From contig JBILRW010000003.1 in the NCBI GenBank assembly GCA_044372405.1, positions 1 through 64,000 of the forward strand: a stretch of 64,000 bases of DNA, given 5' to 3'. Shown here in pieces: positions 49,820 through 59,604 of this stretch (positions are counted from its first letter, which is position 1; every line of letters starts with the position of its first letter). Made by a program: the position numbers and the translations under genes. Source of the stretch: CANGYM01 sp044372405 (GTDB lineage Bacteria > Pseudomonadota > Alphaproteobacteria > JAJTHO01 > CANGYM01). The notes below the pieces were generated by a model. That model was not told where the DNA came from and did no database searches. It was given only the letters and a program-made list of their open reading frames with translations.

Positions 49820-50932
49820 TCAACGATCTCTTGTTTTTGTTTTATCGGATCCATTGTCCAGCGCCTTTTCGGCCTTATGAAGCAAAAAATCAGCCGGGTA
49901 GGGGGAAATCCGAAAGGCCCAACGATCCGCCTTGGCCTGAAGTTCTGCCACATCCGAGGCCACCACATCATGCGGCTGTAATTCCAGGCTGCCGGTAAAG
50001 TCTTTGGGTTTTTGTTTTTCCCAAGCGGCGGGGGACTTGGCCTCAATGGTTTTTGCCTCAAGCACCGCCCACAGTGATTTTTTCTGGGCGTCTTGATAAC
50101 CTTTTAGGCTTGCATGAAAGCCATCAAACGTGCTGAAGCTCACCGTCAAAACAGGGGATTGATCTTTAAACGCATCCGCAGGTTTTAAATCGGAAAACGC
50201 CAAGGATGCAGCCCACTGGTGAATGATGGACTCTAAAATCACACGGGTTTTATCAGCCAAGGCAGCCCCCCCTTCCCCCTCTTGCCAGGATGGCTGAAAG
50301 GGTGTTTGGCGCCTGGCGAGCCCTTGGATTTTGTTCGTTACCCAAGAAACTTCCTTTAACCGCGAGGCATCCAGGGCCCACAAAACAGGATCCAAATAGG
50401 CCTTGGGATCCTTAAGAAACGGCAGTCCCCCCCGCGTCCAATAGACGGTGTCTTTAACACGAACATAAAGATCCGGATGCAATGACCCCGATAATAACGG
50501 CTCTTCCTTGCCCATAATAAAAGAAATAACCTCTTTTTCGCCTGCTGATAAAACAACGCTTTGGGCCTGAGATCCCTTGGTTTTGGGATCATCTACCGCC
50601 AGAGAGGCATAATGTTTCGGGTCTTTTGTTTTTTCCTCGATAATTTTTGCATCAGCTAAGCTGACCAACGTCCGGCGCACCGCGGAAAACTGGGCGGGCA
50701 ATCCGTCATAGCCCGATACAAACCAGGCGCCGTCTTTGCGTTTCAGAATGATTGGCCCCATGGCTTGGGTTAAGGCAATGTGATCAATGCTGTTGATCTG
50801 TCTTTCTAAACCCGGAAATACCTTTGATGACGCATCATCTTCTGTCTTTTGGGGGCTTAAGGATGTCCACGCCGCCGCTGCAAGGACAAAAATCCCCAAA
50901 ACCAACCCCACAACTTTAGGATGCTTATGCAT
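49820..50932 (-). CDS. DUF4340 domain protein
   Basis: The 370-residue protein has one N-terminal membrane helix (VVGLVLGIFVLAAAAWTSL) and a long periplasmic part with two repeated beta-rich units, the DUF4340 pattern (IVLKRKDGAWFVSGYDGLPAQ, then VYWTRGGLPFLKDP). DUF4340 proteins accompany GldF/GldG-type ABC transporters and are thought to be accessory periplasmic components; the substrate is unknown. It begins nine bases after the GldG-like gene. Confidence 0.85.
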   Translation of the reverse strand: MHKHPKVVGLVLGIFVLAAAAWTSLSPQKTEDDASSKVFPGLERQINSIDHIALTQAMGPIILKRKDGAWFVSGYDGLPAQFSAVRRTLVSLADAKIIEEKTKDPKHYASLAVDDPKTKGSQAQSVVLSAGEKEVISFIMGKEEPLLSGSLHPDLYVRVKDTVYWTRGGLPFLKDPKAYLDPVLWALDASRLKEVSWVTNKIQGLARRQTPFQPSWQEGEGGAALADKTRVILESIIHQWAASLAFSDLKPADAFKDQSPVLTVSFSTFDGFHASLKGYQDAQKKSLWAVLEAKTIEAKSPAAWEKQKPKDFTGSLELQPHDVVASDVAELQAKADRWAFRISPYPADFLLHKAEKALDNGSDKTKTRDR

Positions 50933-50941
50933 AGTCTCCCC

Positions 50942-52891
50942 CTAAAACCAACGAAAGGAGCGGGATTTTCTCAAAATCCCAAAGGCCAGCAACGTCACCA
51001 ATAACGGAACCGCCAGAATATTGAACACCCACAACCGTTGTTCCAAACGGGATACATCTTGACGCAGGGACCGCTGAATGTTGCGCAAGTCTTGACGTAG
51101 GCTCACCAGTTTGGCTTGCAACTCACGAATCACTGTTTCCTGGGCCTCACCCAAGGCTGTGCCGTTTTTCATCAGATCGTTCAGCTTGGCCTCAGCCAGA
51201 TCCATTTCCTGGCGGGTTTTTTGTTCTTTGACCTGAAAGGCTTCCTCCGCATGCCGCTGCATGGTGTCCAAAACCGTTAAATTTCGGGTCTTTACCGTGC
51301 GAGGCCGTATTGACATTAACATTGTGTTGCCGCTGAGGTACGCCAGCGCATTTTGAACAAACGTCCCGTTTTGGGCCGTGGGGATGGCCACCACTTGTCC
51401 CATCATCTGGGCTTTTTGCAGCCAAAAACCATCATACAGCATATCCACATCCGCCACCGCAATGATATGGGCCGCCTTTTGAGACGCCTTAATTTTTTCC
51501 TGGCTGGGCAGGCCCGCAGCGGAAGATTTTTTGGTCGCACCGCCCTCTTTTTCAATCACAACAGGCTGAGGGGCCCCAGAAGGGAGATCTGTTGGTTTCG
51601 GCAATTCTTTTTCATCAGGGAAGGCGCGTGTCACGGAGCCCTCAAGACGAACCGCCAGAGAAAACGGCTTGTTGCCTGGGGAAAAACCCTTAAGCAAACG
51701 GGCAACATCAGGCGTTGGGCGGATATAGGAAAGATCCATAGCAGCAGATTCCGGGCTGCTGCTGGCCAAGACCGTTTGGCGAAGCCCTGGTAGAGGGCTT
51801 AGGGTAAACGATCCCGTAGACGCCAACGCCAAGGTATCAACATCCGCCGTGACCATGTCATCGGCCAGCAGTTTGGCTTTGGGCACGGCAAGCCAGCCGT
51901 AATAGGTAAGCTCGCGCTCGTACCCCCCCACATTGCCCGTCACGCGGCGACCCAGGGCCGCATCGGCCACAAAATGTTGATCATCAAAACTTAAGCCCCA
52001 CGTTTTGAGAAGCTGGTCCAGCTCTGGGGAGACGATGCCGCTAGACGCCGGCGATTGCCCCTGAATTTCCACAAACGGATCCATAAAGAGGAGCAGTCGC
52101 CCCCCCCCCGCCACATAACGATCGATGGCTTTTAGGGTCTCTTTGCCCAAGGTCTGGGGCTGCACCACCATCAGAACATCTGTTTTTTCGGGAATGGCGG
52201 TGACTGTTGTGGCCAGGGGTTCAATGTTAAAAAAGGTTTTCAGCTGATCCATAATCATCCATGGATTTTGCCCGCCCCCACCAAAGGGGGAGGCCGCCTG
52301 CCCCAATAAAGGGATACTGGAAAGAAGAGACAAGGTTTTTTGCGCGGGATGGGTGAGTTGGTACAGTGCCTGGGTCAGATCATACTCCAAATAACGCTCT
52401 CGCTCCACAGGGAAAAAGGGGATCACCTGGCGGGCTGATCCGCCGCCCGTGGCCACCAAACCCAAATAGAGTTTCTCCCCCGTGGGGGTGGGAATGCCTT
52501 TTAGGCCAATGCTGATGGCCTCATCCTCCTGATCCGAAAAGGGGACGGGATTATAAATGTGAACCCTCAGTTTTCCGTTGGAAAGATCCTCGTACGCCTT
52601 TAACAGCTCAATGATGCGATCCGCAAATGCACCATACTGGGGGGCTTGTTGCCCCAGGGCGCGGGAATAATACAGGCGAACCGTCACAGGCTCAGGCAGG
52701 GAAGAAACAATGCTTCGGGTTCCTTCGGACAGGGTGAACAGGCCTTCCTCCGTCGTGTCCAAAAATAACGATTTTCCCACCGCCAGATGAATCAAGAACA
52801 AGACCAAGACATAGGCGATCACATAAATGGCTACAGCTTTCCAGGAAAGATGAGAACATAAACGAGAAAGACGCTCTTTAAACACGATCAT
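50942..52891 (-). CDS. GldG-like ABC transporter auxiliary protein
   Basis: The 649-residue protein has one N-terminal helix (AIYVIAYVLVLFLIHLAVG) and one near the C-terminus (FNILAVPLLVTLLAFGIL), with a large periplasmic domain between containing EGTRSIVSSLPEPVTVRLYYS and the GGGRLLLFMDPFVE block of the GldG/ABC_transp_aux family. A coiled-coil precedes the last helix (about residues 555-620). It pairs with the GldF-like permease upstream, which it overlaps by four bases. Confidence 0.88.
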   Translation of the reverse strand: MIVFKERLSRLCSHLSWKAVAIYVIAYVLVLFLIHLAVGKSLFLDTTEEGLFTLSEGTRSIVSSLPEPVTVRLYYSRALGQQAPQYGAFADRIIELLKAYEDLSNGKLRVHIYNPVPFSDQEDEAISIGLKGIPTPTGEKLYLGLVATGGGSARQVIPFFPVERERYLEYDLTQALYQLTHPAQKTLSLLSSIPLLGQAASPFGGGGQNPWMIMDQLKTFFNIEPLATTVTAIPEKTDVLMVVQPQTLGKETLKAIDRYVAGGGRLLLFMDPFVEIQGQSPASSGIVSPELDQLLKTWGLSFDDQHFVADAALGRRVTGNVGGYERELTYYGWLAVPKAKLLADDMVTADVDTLALASTGSFTLSPLPGLRQTVLASSSPESAAMDLSYIRPTPDVARLLKGFSPGNKPFSLAVRLEGSVTRAFPDEKELPKPTDLPSGAPQPVVIEKEGGATKKSSAAGLPSQEKIKASQKAAHIIAVADVDMLYDGFWLQKAQMMGQVVAIPTAQNGTFVQNALAYLSGNTMLMSIRPRTVKTRNLTVLDTMQRHAEEAFQVKEQKTRQEMDLAEAKLNDLMKNGTALGEAQETVIRELQAKLVSLRQDLRNIQRSLRQDVSRLEQRLWVFNILAVPLLVTLLAFGILRKSRSFRWF

Positions 52892-53628
52892 AGTGCGCCC
52901 CCTTTTTTCCTTTCAATCATCACCGCCGCTAAAAACACAAAGAGTGCACTGATAATCAGCACCGTTGCCACATCCGCCAAATAAAAGACCCCCCGTGTCC
53001 AATTTTCAAAGGAGGCAATCAGCGAGAGCCGCCCAAGAAAATCCATCAGGGCGCCCGGGGCCCAGCCAGCAAAAAACGTCAGCACTACCGGAGTGCCCAT
53101 AACCAAAAAGAAAAAACAAATCGCCGCCGCCGAAACAAAAGCCACCACCTGATTTTTGGTCACGCTAGAACAAAAAAGACCAATGGCGGCAAACTGGGCC
53201 CCCACCAAGAGCGCGCCGATATAGCCGCTGAGAATGACGCCAAAATCAGGTTCCCCCAAATAAAAAATTGTCACGACAAAGGGAAATGTCAGAAGCAGGG
53301 TTAATCCTAAAAAAATCAAAACACTAAAATACTTCGCCCGATTGGCCTGATAGGTGGACAGGGGCAGGGTGAGAAGGAGTTCCAGAGTCCCCTTTGAGCG
53401 TTCCTCTGCCCACAACCCCATGCTGAGCGCCGGCACAAACAGCAAAAACAACCACGGCAAAAATTGAAAAAACGGGGATAAATCGGCCCTATTCATGCCG
53501 AGCAAGTCACCCAGGAAAAAGGTCAGGGCCCCCGCCAGAATCAAAAACAGCACCATAAACACATAGGCCACGGGGGTTAAGAAAAAACGATACAGCTCCC
53601 GCTTAATAAGCGTCCTTGTCACAGACAT
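52888..53628 (-). CDS. ABC-2 type permease, GldF-like
   Basis: The 246-residue protein has six membrane segments and the GldF/NosY-type start (TLIKRELYRFFLTPVAYVFMVLF) followed by MGLWAEERSKGTLELLLTLPLS, the usual ABC-2 sequence. The start at 53628 is taken (MSVTRTL) with aaaggatcac upstream; a longer frame begins 16 codons earlier. Together with the divergent ATPase at 53959 and the GldG-like gene it should form one transporter. Confidence 0.87.
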   Translation of the reverse strand: MSVTRTLIKRELYRFFLTPVAYVFMVLFLILAGALTFFLGDLLGMNRADLSPFFQFLPWLFLLFVPALSMGLWAEERSKGTLELLLTLPLSTYQANRAKYFSVLIFLGLTLLLTFPFVVTIFYLGEPDFGVILSGYIGALLVGAQFAAIGLFCSSVTKNQVVAFVSAAAICFFFLVMGTPVVLTFFAGWAPGALMDFLGRLSLIASFENWTRGVFYLADVATVLIISALFVFLAAVMIERKKGGAL

Positions 53629-53810
53629 GACGGCGTGATCCTTTCGCTCAACATTATTGATTCTCAGCGGCTGCATCTTTTCACAAAATCCTGCCCCAGG
53701 GCAAGGGGGTTGTTTTCAGTCAAAGCAAATTAGAAATGTCCCCCACCCCAACCTTGACAGAAACCCCCGCACCCCTTAATCCATAGGTATTAAGTATCGG
53801 GACTTATGCA

Positions 53811-53905
53811 CATCGTCATTGCGAGCCTCCGTAAGAGGCGTGGCAATCCGGTCTTTGCTACTTCTGGCATTCCTGGATTGCTTCGCTACGCTCGCAATGA
53901 CGATG
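53811..53905. repeat. Long palindromic repeat element
   Basis: The 330-base gap between the GldF-like and ATPase genes holds an element with 16-base perfect inverted arms CATCGTCATTGCGAGC (53811-53826) and GCTCGCAATGACGATG (53890-53905). Further inside, GGCAATCCGG-like and CCTGGATTGC-like sequences extend the pairing. The layout matches the tcattgcgag/gcaatcc family of palindromic repeats seen in many Rickettsiales and other proteobacteria. The rest of the gap holds a TTGACA-like box (53754-53759) and the ATPase promoter. Confidence 0.85.
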
Positions 53906-53924
53906 GTTATGCGTAAGCTCTGAG

Positions 53925-53930
53925 TATAAT
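53925..53930 (+). promoter_or_regulatory. -10 box of the ABC ATPase gene
   Basis: A consensus TATAAT 29 bases before the ATPase ATG, just outside the palindromic element. The right end of the element supplies the DNA where the -35 should be, with no clear hexamer. Confidence 0.45.
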
Positions 53931-53958
53931 AGATGATAAAAGGTCAGAGGGTTTCACT

Positions 53959-54906
53959 ATGTCCGTAATGCCGGCTGCCGTTTCCGTTCAGGGGGTTTCC
54001 CATGCCTTTGGGGGTCGTTCGGTGTTATCCAATGTTTCTTTTGATGTTAATATCGGCGATGTTTTGGGGTTTTTGGGACCCAATGGGGCCGGAAAATCCA
54101 CAACCATGCGTATTGTGGCGGGATTTTTGCGCCCGAATACTGGCGCTGTTTCGATCATGGGCCAGGATGTTATGACATCCCCCGCGCTGTGGCGGCGGAA
54201 GTTGGGGTATTTGCCCGAAGGGGCCCCCATGTACGGGGAAATGACGGTTTATAATTTTTTGGGCTTCATTGCCGGATGCCATGGGTTTTCGGGGGCTGAT
54301 CGACGGGGCCGCGTTGAGCATGCCAGTGCTCTGGCCTATTTGTCGGATGTTTGGGATGTACGGGTTGAGGAACTCTCCAAGGGCTTTAAACGTCGCGTGG
54401 CCCTGGCGGCGGCTCTGCTGCATGATCCCTACGTGCTGGTTTTGGATGAACCCACGGACGGCCTCGACCCCAACCAAAAACATGACCTGCGCGCTGTCAT
54501 TCAGGATTTATCCAAAAACAAAGCCATTATTATTTCCACGCATATTCTGGAGGAAGTGGACGCCATTTGTTCCCGCCTGATCCTGCTTAATCAAGGCAAA
54601 ATTGTTGTGGATACAACGCCGGAGGCCCTGCGCCGCCAAACATCCCCCGGAACCCTGGTGCATTTAATTTTGGGATCCAAATATCGCACCCGTTTTGAGG
54701 ATAACGTCAAAAAACTGGCCTACACCACAGAAATTTCCGAAAAACCCACGGATCAAGAGGGTATGGTTAGTTTAACTCTGCACACCGAACGCCCCGATGC
54801 CCTGAAGGATATTCGGGAGATTTTAGAGCGCGAACGGATCCTGCCCCACCATTTTTCCCAAGGTGATGCCGACCTTCAAAACATTTTCCGCCGTCTCACT
54901 GCTTAA
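53959..54906 (+). CDS. ABC transporter ATP-binding protein, GldA-like
   Basis: The 315-residue ATPase has Walker A GPNGAGKSTTMRIVAGFL, the signature LSKGFKRRVALAAALLHDPYV, and Walker B LVLDEPTDGLDPNQ, plus a C-terminal extension of about 90 residues typical of ABC-2 exporters (VHLILGSKY onward). It is the likely partner of the divergent GldF/GldG-like genes. It is followed nine bases later by prfB. Confidence 0.9.
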   Translation: MSVMPAAVSVQGVSHAFGGRSVLSNVSFDVNIGDVLGFLGPNGAGKSTTMRIVAGFLRPNTGAVSIMGQDVMTSPALWRRKLGYLPEGAPMYGEMTVYNFLGFIAGCHGFSGADRRGRVEHASALAYLSDVWDVRVEELSKGFKRRVALAAALLHDPYVLVLDEPTDGLDPNQKHDLRAVIQDLSKNKAIIISTHILEEVDAICSRLILLNQGKIVVDTTPEALRRQTSPGTLVHLILGSKYRTRFEDNVKKLAYTTEISEKPTDQEGMVSLTLHTERPDALKDIREILERERILPHHFSQGDADLQNIFRRLTA

Positions 54907-54915
54907 GGATTGCCC

Positions 54916-56023
54916 ATGACAACCATCAATCGTGACCTGTTAAGAGAACCCACAGCCGGCTGCCACCGGGCGTTGTCGTTATTACGGAGGTCTCTTTGAC
55001 AACGATCGCATCGAAGAGCGCCTGAAGGATTTAACGGAGCAATCCGAATCCCCCGACTTTTGGGCCGATCAAGCCACCGCCCAAAGGGTTTCCAGGGAAA
55101 AAGTGATGCTGGAAAAACGCCTGTCTACCTATCAGGGGGTTGTGCGGGATTTTGATGATGCCAACACTCTCCTTGCCATGGGGGAAGAAGAAAACGACGA
55201 AGCCACGTGGACGGAGGGTCAGATGGCTCTTTTGGCCCTGGAAAAAGAGCTTGCCCGTTTGGAATTAGAGGTTCTGTTATCCGGCGATGCCGATGGTAAT
55301 TCCTGTTATCTTTCGGTCAACGCCGGGGCGGGCGGGACCGAGGCCCAGGATTGGACCGAAATGATCCTGCGCATGTATACGCGTTATGCGGAGCGGCGGG
55401 GCTATCGCTGCAGCCTGATGGAGGAATCCGCCGGTGAAGAAGCGGGCCTGAAATCTGCCACGATCCTTATTGAGGGTGATTATGCCTATGGCTGGCTAAA
55501 GGGGGAAAGCGGCGTGCATCGCTTGGTACGCATTTCTCCCTTTGATTCGGGGGCCAGGCGTCACACCAGCTTTGGATCGGTATGGGTCAGCCCTGTTGTG
55601 GATGATACCATTGACATTGAAATTCTGGATAAAGATTTACGGGTGGATACGTTTCGCGCGTCAGGTTCGGGGGGGCAACATGTCAATAAAACCGACAGTG
55701 CTATTCGCATCACGCACTTGCCCACGGGGATTGTGGTGCAATGCCAAAATGACCGGTCTCAGCATCGCAATCGGGATCAGGCTATGCAAATGCTGAAAGC
55801 CCGCCTGTACGAGCGAGAGCTGAAAAAACGGGAAGACGCCGCCAATGTTTTGGAGGCCGGCAAAACTGATATTGGCTTTGGTCATCAAATCCGCTCCTAC
55901 GTCCTGCATCCTTATCAGATGATCAAAGACGTTAGGACGAGCGTTGAAACCTCTGATACACAAGGGGTTTTAGATGGAGATATTGATAAATTTCTTGAAG
56001 CGAATTTAATGAGCAAAGTATGA
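54916..56023 (+). CDS. prfB: Peptide chain release factor 2, programmed +1 frameshift
   Basis: RF2 reads UGA and UAA. Frame one runs from ATG 54916 for 27 codons to CTT (54994-54996) and a TGA (54997-54999); after a +1 slip the reading resumes at GAC 54998 and continues to 56023. The total is 368 residues, normal for RF2. The body has the SPF stop-recognition tripeptide (ISPFDSGARRHTSF) and the GGQ (SGSGGQHVNKTDSA). An upstream start is not evident. The stop overlaps phrB by ATGA. Confidence 0.94.
54986..55000 (+). promoter_or_regulatory. prfB autoregulatory frameshift site
   Basis: GGAGG (54986-54990), three bases, then CTT TGA C (54994-55000). This reproduces the classical arrangement: an internal Shine-Dalgarno-like sequence three bases from the slippery CUU before UGA-C. 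Low RF2 favours the +1 shift and so more RF2. Confidence 0.94.
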
Positions 56024-57417
56024 CCACCCTCCTCTGGCTAAGGGATGATTTACGACTGCGAGATCACCCGGCCCTGAGGGAGGCGGCGGCCACCCAAGGC
56101 CCCCTGATTGTTCTTTATATCTTAGAAAATCATCCTTCGCTTCGCCCCCTGGGCGGGGCGTCGCGGTGGTGGTTGCATCATAGTTTGGCCAGCCTGGGGG
56201 CCTCCTTGGCCGAAAAAGGACAAAAACTGATTTTGCGCTCGGGCAATCCTGAAACCATTTTACCCCAAATCATCCGGGATCATCAGGTCCAGCGGGTGCT
56301 CTGGTCACGTCGGTATCATGCGCTTTCTCTGGATCGTGATTTGAAGTCAAGCCTAACATCCCTCGGCGTCACCGTAAAAACCTTTAACAGTCATTTGCTG
56401 TTGGAGCCCTGGGACGCCTTAAAGGCCGACGGAACCCCCTACACCGTCTATACGCCGTTTTGGAAGAACTTGTTTTCAAAACGAAATGATATTCCGTTAC
56501 CTTTAGAGGAACCCTCCATCTTGCCCTCCCCTGTCCCTGGGTGTGCTTCGGAATCTTTAGCATCCTTACAGTTGCTACCGACGCGGCCCGATTGGGCGGG
56601 GGGTCTTCGGGATCGATGGTCTGTGGGGGAAACGGCGGCGCAGCATCGTTGGAAGACCTTTTTCAGAGAAGGGCTGGGACACTATGGCGATGATCGGGAT
56701 CGTCCGGATTTAGAGAAAACCTCCGGACTTTCTCCCCACCTGCGTTTTGGGGAAATCAGCATCCGCCAGCTCTGGCACGAAGCCTTAGAGGCCATGGAAA
56801 ACGGGTGGACCCAGGCAGAAGTTTTTTTAAAGGAACTGGTTTGGCGCGAGTTTTCCTATAGTCTCCTCTACCATAACCCAACTTTGGCAACGCATCCCTT
56901 TCGGCCTGAGTTTGCGGACTTTCCCTGGAATGATAGCCCTCTGCAGCTAAAGGCCTGGCAGCGGGGACAAACGGGGTACCCCATCGTGGATGCGGGTATG
57001 CGGGCATTGTGGCAAACAGGGTGGATGCATAATCGCGTTCGCATGGTGACGGCGTCTTTTTTAACGAAACATCTCCTCATTCCCTGGCAACAGGGCGAAG
57101 CCTGGTTTTGGGATACCTTGGTGGATGCCGATTTCGCCAGCAATGCCGCCAGTTGGCAATGGGTGGCGGGATGCGGGGCCGATGCAGCCCCCTATTTCCG
57201 GATTTTTAACCCCATCCTTCAGGGGGAACGCTTTGATCCCGAAGGCGTCTATGTTAAACACTATGTGCCAGAACTCAAAATCCTGAAAAATAATACGCTG
57301 CACAAACCCTGGGAAAGCCCCCTTGGCCTGGCGTATCCCGCCCCCCTTGTGGAGCATACAGAGGGTCGGGACAGGGCCTTAAAAGCCTATGAAGCCATCA
57401 AAAAATCCCCCTCATGA
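56020..57417 (+). CDS. phrB: Deoxyribodipyrimidine photolyase
   Basis: The 465-residue flavoprotein repairs UV-induced cyclobutane dimers using light. The N-terminal domain (TLLWLRDDLRLRDHPAL) and the FAD domain with WREFSYSLLYHNP, MRALWQTGWMHNRVRM, and DADFASNAASWQWVAGCGADAAPYFRIFNP match class I photolyases. The C-terminus is normal. It overlaps ntrY by ATGA, and it is coupled to prfB upstream. Confidence 0.95.
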   Translation: MTTLLWLRDDLRLRDHPALREAAATQGPLIVLYILENHPSLRPLGGASRWWLHHSLASLGASLAEKGQKLILRSGNPETILPQIIRDHQVQRVLWSRRYHALSLDRDLKSSLTSLGVTVKTFNSHLLLEPWDALKADGTPYTVYTPFWKNLFSKRNDIPLPLEEPSILPSPVPGCASESLASLQLLPTRPDWAGGLRDRWSVGETAAQHRWKTFFREGLGHYGDDRDRPDLEKTSGLSPHLRFGEISIRQLWHEALEAMENGWTQAEVFLKELVWREFSYSLLYHNPTLATHPFRPEFADFPWNDSPLQLKAWQRGQTGYPIVDAGMRALWQTGWMHNRVRMVTASFLTKHLLIPWQQGEAWFWDTLVDADFASNAASWQWVAGCGADAAPYFRIFNPILQGERFDPEGVYVKHYVPELKILKNNTLHKPWESPLGLAYPAPLVEHTEGRDRALKAYEAIKKSPS

Positions 57418-59582
57418 GTATGAAATATCGCCTTTCCCTTCTCAAACAATGGCTGCGGAACAATCATCGTACCGTCTGGCGGGTGGTAACGTGGGTTTTG
57501 GTGGTTTTATCGTTGCTGGCTGTGGCAGGGACCATGGTCCTGTTTACATCAAACCCCCCGTTTGGGCCGTCCCCAAGATCCATTGTCCTGATGCTGGTGC
57601 TGGATACCACGCTTCTCCTTCTTTTGGCCGTGACCATCACCCGTCATTTGCTCCGTTTGAGGGAACGCCAGGGGGGATCCCGCCTGCATTCGCGCTTGGT
57701 GACCTTGTTTTCATCGGTGGCGGTTGTGCCGTCGGTGGTTGTGATTATTTTTTCGGTCCTTTTGCTGAACATGGGGATTGAAGAATGGTTTTCCAAACGG
57801 GTCCGAACGGCACTGAGCGCGTCTTTGGCCGTGGCAGAGGCCTATTTAGGGGAACACCAAAAAATCATTCAGGGCGATGTTAAAGCCATGGCCAATGACC
57901 TGAATCAAAATGCTTTTGATTTGATGGGAGATCCCCAAAAATTCGCCAATTTTTTACGGACACAATTATTATTGCGATCCCTAAGTGAGGTTACTGTTTT
58001 TGACAGCAATCAAACCATCATTGCCAGGGCAGGCTTGGTGGCAGATCGAGAGGCCCCCTTGTTGTTAACAAAAACGCTCTTAGATGAGGCACGAAAGGGG
58101 GACCTGGTCATCACCACCAATGCCGAAAGGGACCGCGTTTATGCCATTATCCAGTTGTCCCAATTTGTGGATGCGTTTTTGTATGTGGCGCGGCCCATTG
58201 ATCCCCTGGTACTGAATCATACCCAAGCCACGAAAAAGGCCGCCCAGGCCTATCAGGCCGCCGATGCAAACCGGAGTTTTTTGCAATACGGCGTTCTGAT
58301 TGTCATTGCCGTGGTGGGATTATTGCTGTTACTGGTGGCTGTTTCCGTCGGATTACGCCTGGCCGGAAAAATTGTCAACCCCATTCGCCAGTTGGCCACG
58401 GCTTCCCTGCAAATTCAGGCTGGCGAAATGAAGACCCGCGTGGCTATTCCCAAAGCAGATGATGAAATTAAGGATTTATCATTAGCATTCAATACAATGA
58501 TGGATTATATCGATGAGCAACGTGATGTTTTACTCGCCATGAACGAGGCCATGCAAGAGCGTCGTCATTTCATCGAAACCATGTTCCAAACCTTATCCTC
58601 TGGCGTGATCGTTTTGGATTCAAAACAAAAAATTCAAATGATGAATATGCCAGCCAGAACATTTTTAGGGTGTGATCTTTTGGACCCTGTCTTAGACATA
58701 ACATTAGAGCGCCTTTTACCAGAAATATTCCCCCTGCGGTCCGGGGAACACCAAATCACGCTGGAGCGCGCCGGTCGCAAACGCAAACTCTTGGCCCGCA
58801 TCGCCCATCAAAAGGATACCGGTGGCATGGTCATCAGCCTGGATGATATGACAGAACTGTCCCAGGCCCAGCGCGTGGCGGCCTGGTCCGATGTGGCCAA
58901 AACCCTGGCCCATGAAATTAAAAATCCCTTAACCCCTATTCAGTTATCCACCGAACGTCTGCAGCGTCGTTTCAATCGTCTGGATCTGGGCGATGCCGAA
59001 AAAACCATGCTTGCCGAATGTACGGCCACCATCCTGCGCCAAACGGATAATATCATTCGTTTGGTCAATGAATTTTCCTCCTTTGCCCGGATTCCCACGC
59101 CCCAAAAACGGGAGGAAAACCTGGGGGCCCTGGTGTCCGAGGTCTTGGCCCTGTACCAAAACAGCTACCCTTGGCTCACCATAACCTTTTTAAAACTCGA
59201 TGCCCCCGTTATGTTTTCGTGCGATGCGGGATTGATGCGTCAATTGCTGACCAATCTGGTTAAAAACGCCTTGGAATCCATCCAGGAACGTCATGGAAAC
59301 ACCCCACAAATTGCGACGCTATCCTGTTTTTTAAAACACGATGAAACGGGGATTTTTCTTGTGATTGAAGATAATGGCACAGGATTTGATACAGTCCATG
59401 ATTTATCAACCTTTTTTCAGCCCTATCGCACAACAAAGGCCATGGGAACGGGCTTGGGGCTGTCCATTGTGCAAAAAATTGTTGACGAACACGGGGGGAA
59501 CATCGCAGTGTCAAACATCTGTGACGCAGATGGTCAAACACAGGGGGCCCGTGTTGTTCTGACCTTCCCTTCTCAGCCCTAA
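57414..59582 (+). CDS. ntrY: Sensor histidine kinase NtrY
   Basis: The 722-residue membrane kinase has about four N-terminal helices with a periplasmic segment, HAMP near residues 315-370 (IVNPIRQLATASLQIQAGE), a PAS domain (FIETMFQTLSSGVIVLD) and HisKA with His500 (LAHEIKNPLTPIQ), then HATPase motifs EDNGTGFD and GTGLGLSIVQKI. NtrYX controls nitrogen and redox/envelope responses in alphaproteobacteria. It lies 22 bases before ntrX. ntrB and ntrC are absent here. Confidence 0.93.
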   Translation: MSMKYRLSLLKQWLRNNHRTVWRVVTWVLVVLSLLAVAGTMVLFTSNPPFGPSPRSIVLMLVLDTTLLLLLAVTITRHLLRLRERQGGSRLHSRLVTLFSSVAVVPSVVVIIFSVLLLNMGIEEWFSKRVRTALSASLAVAEAYLGEHQKIIQGDVKAMANDLNQNAFDLMGDPQKFANFLRTQLLLRSLSEVTVFDSNQTIIARAGLVADREAPLLLTKTLLDEARKGDLVITTNAERDRVYAIIQLSQFVDAFLYVARPIDPLVLNHTQATKKAAQAYQAADANRSFLQYGVLIVIAVVGLLLLLVAVSVGLRLAGKIVNPIRQLATASLQIQAGEMKTRVAIPKADDEIKDLSLAFNTMMDYIDEQRDVLLAMNEAMQERRHFIETMFQTLSSGVIVLDSKQKIQMMNMPARTFLGCDLLDPVLDITLERLLPEIFPLRSGEHQITLERAGRKRKLLARIAHQKDTGGMVISLDDMTELSQAQRVAAWSDVAKTLAHEIKNPLTPIQLSTERLQRRFNRLDLGDAEKTMLAECTATILRQTDNIIRLVNEFSSFARIPTPQKREENLGALVSEVLALYQNSYPWLTITFLKLDAPVMFSCDAGLMRQLLTNLVKNALESIQERHGNTPQIATLSCFLKHDETGIFLVIEDNGTGFDTVHDLSTFFQPYRTTKAMGTGLGLSIVQKIVDEHGGNIAVSNICDADGQTQGARVVLTFPSQP

Positions 59583-59604
59583 CGACTTTGGTGGATCGTG
59601 GTTC

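Noticed and set aside
55103..56023. prfB as an N-terminally truncated or pseudogene RF2
   Set aside because: The upstream frame and the frameshift site restore a full 368-residue RF2.
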